DNA of 64,000 nt, taken from positions 2,356,001 to 2,420,000 of the forward strand of contig NZ_AP025739.1 of NCBI RefSeq assembly GCF_003574315.2. The letters run 5' to 3'. The notes below the pieces were generated by a model. That model made no database searches. It saw only the letters and a program-made list of their open reading frames with translations, and was not told the DNA's origin. The position numbers were made by a program, and so were the translations under genes. This document shows, in pieces, positions 34,663 through 41,861 of the stretch; within the stretch, counting starts at the first letter, position 1; each line of letters begins with the position of its first letter. This DNA comes from Capsulimonas corticalis. Its GTDB lineage: Bacteria > Armatimonadota > Armatimonadia > Armatimonadales > Capsulimonadaceae.

Positions 34663-35904
34663 ATGCAATCCGACTCGACTGAAATTCTCGTCTCCGCCGA
34701 TACTGCCCGCCCGCAGCGCGTCTCCGAGCATGTGGCGGATGTCCTCTCCGGCCGTATCCGATCAGGGGTGTATGGCGCCGGGGAGGCGTTGCCTGCGGAG
34801 CGGGCGCTGGCCGCCGATCTTGGCGTCCACCGGCAGTCGGTGCGGGCCGCGATTGAACAACTGGTTCGCGATGGCCTCGTCAGCCAGCGTCCCAATTGCC
34901 GCCCTACGGTTGGACCGGAGCCTCTGGAAACGAAAGAAGAAAGAGGCCGCGGAGTGACGGAGCCTGTCAGTCGCAGGACGGCCCCACGGATCTCGGCGTC
35001 CAACCTTGTCGCCCTGATCATGTGGCACGGCGGCGGGCCGCTGGAGCACGCCGGCACGGCGCAGCAGCGCATTTTCCGGGGGATGAACCAGTCACTGATG
35101 CAGCTGAGGCGCCATGCGGTGTTCCTGGACCTGAGTGATCGGATCGGGTCGGAGGAGGAGAACGCGGCCCGCGAGGCCGAGCACCTGCGTTACATTCGGG
35201 ATGAGGGCTTCGGCGGGGCGCTGTTCTATCCCTACGCCTACCGCCGCAACCAAGAACTGGTGCGCGAAGTCAGCCGCCGTGTCCCGCTTGTCTTGCTCGA
35301 CCGGAAGATGGCCGGCGTCGATACGGACTTCGTGGGCCTTGAGAATCATCGCGCCATCGCCATGGTGGTCGAACACCTTCTCGCGCAGGGGCATCGCCGG
35401 ATCGTTTACATGACGCGCTCCGAGTCGATCCAGACCATCCATGACCGCCTCCAGGGGTACGTTGACACGGTGCGCGGCGCCGGCGATTCCGAGGTGGCCG
35501 AAATGGTCCTGAATCTGCCGCCATACCAAAACGAGCGCTCCTGGGCCTTCTTCGACGCCGCCTTCCGCCTGCCGGAAGATCAGCGCCCGACGGCGGCGGT
35601 CTGCATCAGCGACTATCTTGCGGTGACCGTGGCGGAGCGTCTCCAATATCTCGGCCTTTCCGTCCCGGAAGACGTGGCGCTGACGGGATTCGACAACATT
35701 GTGCCGGTCCTCCCAAGTGGAATCGGCCTGACGACGGTGGCGCAGCCCTACGAAGAAATCGGGATTCAGGCCGTAGACTTGCTGATGCGTCGCATCCGGG
35801 ACCGGCGCGCACCTCTACTCTCCGTGGAATTGCCGGCGGAACTCATCATCCGAGAGAGTTCCGCCCCTGTCGCAGAGCGTACCAAATCACTGGCTAAAAC
35901 ATAA
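34663..35904 (+). CDS. GntR/LacI-hybrid transcriptional regulator
   Basis: 413 residues. A GntR-type winged helix (residues 14-85; [40 protein letters not shown]) is joined to a LacI-type sugar-binding body (about 110-400; [39 protein letters not shown]). This is the layout of the arabinose repressor AraR. It should bind TTTGGTA-N5-TACCAAA sites and respond to a sugar released by the neighbouring GH76 and GH3 enzymes. A paralogue is encoded at 51225-52400 and a deleted copy lies at 40531. Predicted to repress the pilin-GH genes downstream. Confidence 0.88.
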   Translation: MQSDSTEILVSADTARPQRVSEHVADVLSGRIRSGVYGAGEALPAERALAADLGVHRQSVRAAIEQLVRDGLVSQRPNCRPTVGPEPLETKEERGRGVTEPVSRRTAPRISASNLVALIMWHGGGPLEHAGTAQQRIFRGMNQSLMQLRRHAVFLDLSDRIGSEEENAAREAEHLRYIRDEGFGGALFYPYAYRRNQELVREVSRRVPLVLLDRKMAGVDTDFVGLENHRAIAMVVEHLLAQGHRRIVYMTRSESIQTIHDRLQGYVDTVRGAGDSEVAEMVLNLPPYQNERSWAFFDAAFRLPEDQRPTAAVCISDYLAVTVAERLQYLGLSVPEDVALTGFDNIVPVLPSGIGLTTVAQPYEEIGIQAVDLLMRRIRDRRAPLLSVELPAELIIRESSAPVAERTKSLAKT

Positions 35905-35906
35905 GC

Positions 35907-35998
35907 GTACCAAAATAATTCTTGTGATCTGGTTGACATGGTCGCAATTGTGTGATAAACTCTGGTATGTATTCGCTGAGTTGGTCTTATTGATCCAG
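35907..35998 (+). promoter_or_regulatory. Promoter module of the second pilin-like gene
   Basis: GTACCAAAATAATT (35907-35920) lies 12 bp before TTGACA (35933-35938), then 17 bp to TAAACT (35956-35961). A TGGTA half site (35963-35967) lies just after the -10, and TTGATCCAG (35990-35998) is in the leader. Every element recurs in the same order and spacing at 40676-40766. The regulator can thus grip both sides of the promoter. Confidence 0.72.
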
Positions 35999-36061
35999 AA
36001 GCAAATCTTATCAGCTCATGGATCGGCCATGCCTGTGTCATCCAAAGAGAGGACCGGAATT

Positions 36062-36916
36062 ATGTCTAGTAAATTTCGTGGTTTTACCCTGATCGAACTG
36101 CTCGTAGTCATCGCTATCATTGCCATACTTGCGGCAATACTCTTCCCTGTCTTCGCGAAGGCGCGCGAGAAGGCCCGCCAGATCTCCTGCCTTTCCAACC
36201 AGAAGCAGCTCGGCCTGGGCGTCCTGCAGTACATGCAGGACTACGACGAGTGCTTCCCCTGCGGCGACCTTCCTTCGACGTTCGGCGGCGTCTACGGCGG
36301 AGGGGCCGGATGGGCCAACCAAATCTACCCCTACGTAAAAAGCGCCGCCGTCTATACGTGTCCGGATGACGCCGGGTACAAGGGCGTCGCGGTCGAAAGC
36401 TATGGGATCAATGAGAATCTGACCTCCGGCGCCACCGTGGACGGTAACAACACCCCCGAGGGCGGCGCGTTGAAAGTCGCTCAGTGCGGGGCCCCGGCGA
36501 ATACGATCCTGCTGGCCGAGACTACCGAGTGCGGTAATTATACACCGGTGACCACTGTCGGCGAACTGACCAGCCCGGCCATCACCGGCTTCTCCTGGGC
36601 CGGAACTGGCGGCCCAGGCCTGAACGTCGCCTCAAACGTCTGCACCAACTATGCGATGGGGCTTCAGGTCGGCCCGAGGACTTACCCGACCCATCCCGCA
36701 CGGCATACGAACTGGGGCAACTTCCTGCTGGCCGACGGGCATGCGAAATTCCTGAATCCGCTTCTCGTCTCCCCCGGCTTCAACGCCCAAGATTCGACTA
36801 ACGACACAACCGTGAACACGTCCAGCCCTAACCCCTATTTTGCGGCCGGAACCGGCTTCAGCGGCAAGAGCGTCACCACCGGCGCACCGTTCGTCGCCAC
36901 CTTCAGCGCCACCTGA
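36062..36916 (+). CDS. DUF1559 pilin-like protein
   Basis: 284 residues from ATG 36062 (GAGAGGA upstream). Prepilin leader with [28 protein letters not shown] after it, CP-type second cysteine (VYTCPDD), and the H-x9-DG motif as [16 protein letters not shown]. The C-terminus ends in FVATFSAT. It lies between the regulator and two mannanase-type genes. It closely resembles the protein at 40831 (shared [17 protein letters not shown]-like block and [10 protein letters not shown] near the end), so the two arose by duplication of the locus. Predicted to be processed by a prepilin peptidase and displayed at the envelope. Confidence 0.9.
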   Translation: MSSKFRGFTLIELLVVIAIIAILAAILFPVFAKAREKARQISCLSNQKQLGLGVLQYMQDYDECFPCGDLPSTFGGVYGGGAGWANQIYPYVKSAAVYTCPDDAGYKGVAVESYGINENLTSGATVDGNNTPEGGALKVAQCGAPANTILLAETTECGNYTPVTTVGELTSPAITGFSWAGTGGPGLNVASNVCTNYAMGLQVGPRTYPTHPARHTNWGNFLLADGHAKFLNPLLVSPGFNAQDSTNDTTVNTSSPNPYFAAGTGFSGKSVTTGAPFVATFSAT

Positions 36917-36955
36917 CGCGGGTCACAGGGATTGCTCTCCCAACATACTGAGGGC

Positions 36956-36988
36956 GTCGGCGGCGGCTCTGCTGGGGGCGCCGCCGAC
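36956..36988 (+). terminator. Hairpin after the pilin-like gene
   Basis: GTCGGCGGCG and CGCCGCCGAC form a perfect 10-bp stem with a 13-base loop. There is no clear T tract, so it may only attenuate reading into the mannanase genes. Downstream, TTGGTATAAT (37061-37070) joins a regulator half site to a -10 box. Confidence 0.6.
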
Positions 36989-37197
36989 ACAGGCCCTCGT
37001 GCGACTTCGCCGAGCCGACCATTCTTTTCGTCGCTCACTTCGCTTTCTGCTTAGTTGTTATTGGTATAATCGCTATAAATTGCCTGTAGACATCACGGAA
37101 GCCACGCCATTCAACTTGGGAGGATCGAACGGCGGCGCACATCACGGTTCCATCATCAGCGCGCGATAAAGACAACGCGACGCAAGGAGAGATCACA

Positions 37198-38721
37198 ATG
37201 AAAATTTTCAGCACCATTCGTTCTCGGTTCGTAGCGACGGCGCTGCTGCTGGCCTCGACGGCGTTTCTCGCAGCCCCGGCCGCCAAAGCCCAGAACGCCG
37301 CCAACGCGGACGCTGTTTACAACGGCTACATCAACGCTTACTTGCAGACATCGAACGTCAACGGCCATAACTATCCGTTGCCGTATCTCTGCCAAAGTCT
37401 GAGCAACCGCGACCTGGCGTTCTTTTGGCAGCAAGCCTATATGATCACTGGGTTAGAAGACGCCTATGAAAGAAACTATTCCACCAGCCGCAAGCAGCTC
37501 ATCGACACCATGCTGAGTGGATTCATCACACAAAACCTTACGAATTGGTCCTGGGATGACTGGAACGACGATATTGCCTGGGCTTGTATCGCGATGGTGC
37601 GAGGCTATGTCGAAACCGGCAACACCACTTATCTGAATGAAGCCGTCAACAACTGGAACATGGCCTACAATCGCGGCTGGGACAGCACCTACGGCGGCGG
37701 GATTTGGGAGCAGGAGAGCAATGTCCCCAATGGCGGCAAAGTTGGCCTGAGCAACTGGCCCTTTGTCATTGCCGGTTGTTTCATCTATCAGGCTAACCAT
37801 GACGCCACCATTTTGAGCAAAAGCCAGGCAATTTACGCATGGGGGCGCTCCCATATCTTCAACACGAGCGACGGCTCGGTTTGGGAAGGCTGGTACCCGT
37901 CGGGCGCCGGCGGAGATGACAACGCCTACAATGACGGCCTGATCATCAACGCCGCCAATTCTCTCTACCAGATCACCGGAACCACTCAGTATTTGAATGA
38001 CGCCAAACTGGCCGCCAGCCATGTGATGAATAAATACCCGTCGGTTTTGAATGAAGACCATCCCGCAAACGGTGATTTTGGCGGCGATCAGGTGTATCGG
38101 GGAATCAGCCTGTTGGCGCGCCAGAATAATCTTTGGAGCACATACTGGCCGTGGCTTCAGAGCAATTGCACCGCTTCGTGGAATCACCGGCGCACCGATT
38201 ACAACATCACCTGGAACAACTTTAACGCGAACACCACCACCGGCAACATGGACGCCATGGAAGCTCTGGGCTCGCTCGTCGTGCAGTCCGTCACTCAGAT
38301 GAATCCTCTCACCGGCGTGCACGCCATTACCAATAAGGGAACGGGGTTGGCGATCGACAACGGCAGCACCAACACGCAAGGCGCCAAGATTGTCCAATGG
38401 GCCTTGAATGGCGGAAACGCACAGAAGTGGATCTTCACGCAAAACTCGGACAACTCCTGGAATATCGTGAGTGTGTATAGCGGTCAAGCCCTGGATGATC
38501 CCGGCTCCTCGAAAACCAACGGAACGCAGATGGACCAATGGGGCGTCAACGGCGGCTCCAACCAGAAATGGTGGGTCGATGTGCAGTCGGACGGCAGCTA
38601 CAAGATCTGGAACGTGGCGAGCGGCCTGGCGCTGGATAACGACAATCTTTCCGCCAACGGAACTCCGCTGATCCAGTGGACGTGGACCGGGTCGAACAAT
38701 CAACGCTGGATTTTGAGATAG
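37198..38721 (+). CDS. Secreted GH76-type alpha-mannanase with ricin-type lectin domain, copy 1
   Basis: 507 residues. Signal peptide 1-32 (cut after AAKAQ). The (alpha/alpha)6 catalytic domain has the GH76 Asp pair at 124-125 in WNDDIAWACIAMVRGY, and WDSTYGGGIWE and YNDGLIINAA as further conserved blocks. GH76 enzymes cut alpha-1,6-mannan backbones such as yeast mannan. A C-terminal ricin B-type beta-trefoil (about 373-507) has repeated QxW motifs (IVQWALNGGNAQKWIF, MDQWGVNGGSNQKWW, LIQWTWTGSNNQRW). Followed after 66 bp by its tandem paralogue. Confidence 0.87.
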   Translation: MKIFSTIRSRFVATALLLASTAFLAAPAAKAQNAANADAVYNGYINAYLQTSNVNGHNYPLPYLCQSLSNRDLAFFWQQAYMITGLEDAYERNYSTSRKQLIDTMLSGFITQNLTNWSWDDWNDDIAWACIAMVRGYVETGNTTYLNEAVNNWNMAYNRGWDSTYGGGIWEQESNVPNGGKVGLSNWPFVIAGCFIYQANHDATILSKSQAIYAWGRSHIFNTSDGSVWEGWYPSGAGGDDNAYNDGLIINAANSLYQITGTTQYLNDAKLAASHVMNKYPSVLNEDHPANGDFGGDQVYRGISLLARQNNLWSTYWPWLQSNCTASWNHRRTDYNITWNNFNANTTTGNMDAMEALGSLVVQSVTQMNPLTGVHAITNKGTGLAIDNGSTNTQGAKIVQWALNGGNAQKWIFTQNSDNSWNIVSVYSGQALDDPGSSKTNGTQMDQWGVNGGSNQKWWVDVQSDGSYKIWNVASGLALDNDNLSANGTPLIQWTWTGSNNQRWILR

Positions 38722-38728
38722 AGTGCGT

Positions 38729-38770
38729 CCGAACTGGGATATCCCTTCGCAGCTGGGATATCCCGTTCGG
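38729..38770. repeat. Palindrome between the tandem mannanase genes
   Basis: GGGATATCCC occurs twice (38736-38745 and 38755-38764), 19 bp apart, and outer CCGAAC/GTTCGG extend this to a hairpin. No T tract follows. It could attenuate transcription into copy 2 or be an operator. Confidence 0.6.
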
Positions 38771-38787
38771 CGCTAGGACACATCACC

Positions 38788-40314
38788 ATGAAGAATTTCA
38801 GCACCATGCGTTCTTGGTTCGTAACGACAGCGTTACTGCTGGCCTTGACCGGGTTTCTCGTCGCTCCGGCCGCCAAAGCCCAGAACGCGGCCAACGCGGA
38901 CGCTGCTTATAACGGCTTCATCAGCGCTTACTTGCAGACATCGAACGTCAGCCCCTATAACTTTCCGGTGCCGTACATCACCCAGAGTATCAGCAACCGC
39001 GACATGGCGTTCTTTTGGCAGCAGGCTTATATGATCACTGGCGTCGAAGACGCCTATGAGAGAAATTATGCGACAAGCCGCAAACAACAGATCAGTAATT
39101 TGCTGGATGGCTTCATCACACAAAATCTTACGAATTGGTCGTGGGATGCTTGGAACGACGATGTCGCCTGGGCTTGTATCGCGATGGTTCGCGGCTATGT
39201 TGAAACGGGCAACACGACCTATTTGAACGAAGCCGTCACAAACTGGAATATGGCCTACAATCGGGGGTGGGACAGCACCTACGGCGGCGGGATTTGGGAG
39301 CGAATGGACGAAGTTCCCAATGGCGGGAAATGCGGCCTGAGCAACTGGCCGTTCGTCATCGCCGGCTGCTTCATCTATCAGGCCAATCATGACGCCACCA
39401 TCTTAAGCAAGAGTCAGGCGATCTATGCGTGGGGGCGTTCCCATATCTTCAACACAAGCAATGGGTCGGTTTGGGAAGGCTGGTACCCGTCGGGCGCCGG
39501 CGGGGACGACAACGCCTACAATGACGGCCTGATCATCAACGCCGCCAATGCTCTGTACAAGATCACGGGAACAACCCAGTATTTCAATGACGCGCAGCTA
39601 GCCGTCAATCATATTATGAGTAAATATCCATCGATTTTGGATACAGACAAGCCCGCCAACGGCGGCTTTGGCGGCGATCAGGTTTATCGAGGGATCAGTC
39701 TTTTCGCTCGCCAAAATAACCTCTGGAATACGTATTGGCCGTGGCTCCAAAATAACTGCGCCGCCGCCTGGAATAATCGGCGCACCGATTACAACATCTC
39801 TTGTGACGTCTATACAGATCCTACCCCTCAGACTGGCGATCTCTTATCGATGTCCGCCTTAACCTCGGTCGTCGTGCAGGCCGTCACTCAGATGAATCCT
39901 CTCACCGGCGTGCACGCCATTACCAATCAGTCCACGGGATTGGCGATTGATAACGGCAGCACTAGCACTCAAGGAGCGAAGGTCGTCCAATGGGGCTTGA
40001 ATGGGGGGAACTCACAGAAATGGATCTTCACGCAAAACTCGGACAACTCTTGGAACATCGTCAGTGTCTATAGCGGTCAGGCTCTAGACGACCCCGGCGC
40101 CTCCAAAACAAACGGAACTCAGATGGACCAGTGGGGCGTCAACGGCGGCTCCAACCAGAAGTGGTGGGTCGATGTGCAGTCGGACGGCAGCTACAAGATC
40201 TGGAACGTAGCGAGCGGCCTGGCGCTGGATAACGACAATCTTTCCGCCAACGGAACTCCGCTGATCCAGTGGACGTGGACCGGGTCGAACAATCAACGCT
40301 GGATTTTGAGATAA
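38788..40314 (+). CDS. Secreted GH76-type alpha-mannanase with ricin-type lectin domain, copy 2
   Basis: 508 residues, a tandem paralogue of the preceding gene with the same order: signal peptide (cut after AAKAQ), GH76 domain with WNDDVAWACIAMVRGY, ricin-type trefoil. The catalytic halves differ at many codons, but the last 190 bp of the genes differ at only about two positions, suggesting recent gene conversion of the lectin end. Between the two domains the sequence differs most (CDVYTDPTPQTGD here, WNNFNANTTTGN in copy 1). Different side-chain preference on the same mannan is possible. Confidence 0.87.
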   Translation: MKNFSTMRSWFVTTALLLALTGFLVAPAAKAQNAANADAAYNGFISAYLQTSNVSPYNFPVPYITQSISNRDMAFFWQQAYMITGVEDAYERNYATSRKQQISNLLDGFITQNLTNWSWDAWNDDVAWACIAMVRGYVETGNTTYLNEAVTNWNMAYNRGWDSTYGGGIWERMDEVPNGGKCGLSNWPFVIAGCFIYQANHDATILSKSQAIYAWGRSHIFNTSNGSVWEGWYPSGAGGDDNAYNDGLIINAANALYKITGTTQYFNDAQLAVNHIMSKYPSILDTDKPANGGFGGDQVYRGISLFARQNNLWNTYWPWLQNNCAAAWNNRRTDYNISCDVYTDPTPQTGDLLSMSALTSVVVQAVTQMNPLTGVHAITNQSTGLAIDNGSTSTQGAKVVQWGLNGGNSQKWIFTQNSDNSWNIVSVYSGQALDDPGASKTNGTQMDQWGVNGGSNQKWWVDVQSDGSYKIWNVASGLALDNDNLSANGTPLIQWTWTGSNNQRWILR

Positions 40315-40344
40315 AGTGGCGTGTGACGGAGAATGCGCCAATTT

Positions 40345-40391
40345 AACTGGCGTCCTGGGTTGGTTCTCGCCGGCCCAGGACGCCAGTTTTT
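40345..40391 (+). terminator. Terminator after the mannanase pair
   Basis: AACTGGCGTCCTGGG and CCCAGGACGCCAGTT form a 15-bp perfect stem, followed by a T run. Confidence 0.92.
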
Positions 40392-40449
40392 GCAATATTG
40401 ATCCCCGCTTTTCAGATCCTCAATCCTCATAAAACTGTGAAATTATTCA

Positions 40450-40468
40450 TTTGGTATGTTGTACCAAA
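40450..40468. promoter_or_regulatory. Second TTTGGTA-N5-TACCAAA operator, before the regulator pseudogene
   Basis: A perfect inverted repeat identical in half sites to 34581-34599 (spacer TGTTG instead of TGATG). The flanking leader is also homologous (GGTCTGGTCAAATC versus GGATCTGGTCAAATC), so the whole upstream region was duplicated with the regulator gene. Confidence 0.72.
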
Positions 40469-40530
40469 TTGCGTTCGTCTTGGATGCTGCCTACGGATCT
40501 GGTCAAATCATCCCAGATGCGGATTAACGT

Positions 40531-40671
40531 ATGCAATCCGATGCGACGAGAAATTCTCGCCTTCGCCGACCCTGCCTGAACTTCTGCTCTTCATGGAGTT
40601 GCCGCCTGAGCTAATCGTCCGAGAAAGCTCCCTCTCTCATTCGTATCATACCAAAATTCAGACCATTGATT
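40531..40671 (+). pseudogene. Internally deleted copy of the GntR/LacI-type regulator
   Basis: It starts ATGCAATCCGA like the intact gene at 34663 and keeps the next 30 or so bases (GAAATTCTCG block) with one inserted base that shifts the frame. It then jumps to the last 100 bases of the gene (GGAGTTGCCGCCTGAGC against GGAATTGCCGGCGGAAC; CCGAGAAAGCTCC against CCGAGAGAGTTCC), ending in the same TACCAAAATAATT. About 1.1 kb of the 1.24-kb gene is missing. The remnant cannot encode a regulator, but the flanking operator and promoter survive. Confidence 0.85.
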
Positions 40672-40675
40672 GTGT

Positions 40676-40766
40676 GTACCAAAATAATTTCATAATATGG
40701 TTGACAGGCTGATTGTTGTGTGATACACTCTGGTATGCATTCGCTGAAATGGTCTTATTGATCCAG
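40676..40766 (+). promoter_or_regulatory. Promoter module of the third pilin-like gene
   Basis: GTACCAAAATAATT (40676-40689), TTGACA (40701-40706), 17-bp spacer, TACACT (40724-40729), TGGTATG just after it and TTGATCCAG (40758-40766). It repeats the arrangement at 35907-35998. The intact regulator at 34663 probably serves this promoter in trans, since the local copy is broken. Confidence 0.72.
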
Positions 40767-40830
40767 AAGCAAAATCTTATCGGCTTCTCGATCGGCCGCG
40801 AATGTGTCATCCACAGAGAGGATCTGAATC

Positions 40831-41697
40831 ATGTCTCGTAAATTCCGCGGTTTCACTTTGATTGAATTGCTCGTCGTTATTGCTATCATCGCTATCCTTG
40901 CGGCAATACTCTTCCCTGTCTTCGCCAAAGCTCGCGAGAAGGCCCGCCAGACCGCATGTCTTTCCAACGAGAAGCAGCTTGGCCTGGGGATCCTGCAGTA
41001 CGTTCAGGATAACGACGAGGTCTTTCCCTGCGGCGCCGTGCCGACCGTCGGCGGCGTACCGACGCCAGGCAGCGGCTACGGCGGCGGGGCAGGATGGGGC
41101 GGTCAAATCTATCCCTATGTGAAGAGCGCCGCCGTATACTCCTGTCCGGATGACTCCGGCTCCGGCAGCGGCCCGGTCGTCAGCTACGGAATGAATGAGA
41201 ATCTGACTTCCGGCGCGGCCGTGGACGGCAACAACACGCCGATGGGCGGCGGGGTAAAGGTCGCTCAGACCGGCTCGCCCGCTCAGACCGTCCTTCTCGG
41301 CGAGACGCACGGATGCCGCGCTTACACATCCCCCGCCACTCCCGGAGAGCAGACCAGCCCGGCCATCACCGGCTTCAACTATTCCGGCGGCGGAACCAAT
41401 AGCGACGGCCTGAATATTTCCGGGACCGCCTGCACTGCCTACGCGATGGGAGTACAGATCGGCTCGCGGCCCTACCCGAGCAACCCGGGACGGCACACGG
41501 ACGCCAGTAACTTCCTGCTCGCCGACGGCCACGCGAAGTACATTAATGCGACCCGCGTTTCTCCTGGCTTCAGCAACTCCAGCGCCACCGCCGACACGAC
41601 GGTGACGACGGGAGGCTATTTTGCGGCTGGCACTGGCTTTAGCGGCAACAGCGTCGCGACAGGCGGCCCGTTCGCCGCGACCTTCAGCGCCAACTGA
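40831..41697 (+). CDS. DUF1559 pilin-like protein
   Basis: 288 residues. [20 protein letters not shown] leader, [23 protein letters not shown]-x9-DG as [16 protein letters not shown] and the C-terminal FAATFSAN. It is a sister of the protein at 36062 by sequence and promoter. It lies upstream of the secreted GH3 gene, in the same relation as the other pilin-enzyme pairs here. Confidence 0.9.
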   Translation: MSRKFRGFTLIELLVVIAIIAILAAILFPVFAKAREKARQTACLSNEKQLGLGILQYVQDNDEVFPCGAVPTVGGVPTPGSGYGGGAGWGGQIYPYVKSAAVYSCPDDSGSGSGPVVSYGMNENLTSGAAVDGNNTPMGGGVKVAQTGSPAQTVLLGETHGCRAYTSPATPGEQTSPAITGFNYSGGGTNSDGLNISGTACTAYAMGVQIGSRPYPSNPGRHTDASNFLLADGHAKYINATRVSPGFSNSSATADTTVTTGGYFAAGTGFSGNSVATGGPFAATFSAN

Positions 41698-41755
41698 GCC
41701 CGATCAAAGGGGCTGCGCCGCCAATATCCGGCAGCGCAGTCCTACACTCGCGTAA

Positions 41756-41803
41756 TTGTGGATAATGAAGTGATAGACTGGACCCGCTGACGCCAGCGGG
41801 TCC
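41756..41803. promoter_or_regulatory. Inverted TTATCCACAA box and hairpin before the GH3 gene
   Basis: TTGTGGATAA (41756-41765) is the reverse complement of the box at 61 and 1183. Fifteen bases on, GGACCCGCTG-ACGC-CAGCGGGTCC (41780-41803) is a perfect 10-bp hairpin in the leader of the GH3 gene, possibly a terminator or attenuator. Confidence 0.5.
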
Positions 41804-41861
41804 TGTCTCGTTATGTGCCTCTATGGGATTCCTAGCGATGCGGCGGCGAAAAGGTACTACT

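Noticed and set aside
34663-35904. Ordinary LacI-family regulator
   Set aside because: The DNA-binding part is a GntR winged helix (two-helix PAE-type [11 protein letters not shown] block), so it is a GntR/LacI hybrid of the AraR kind.
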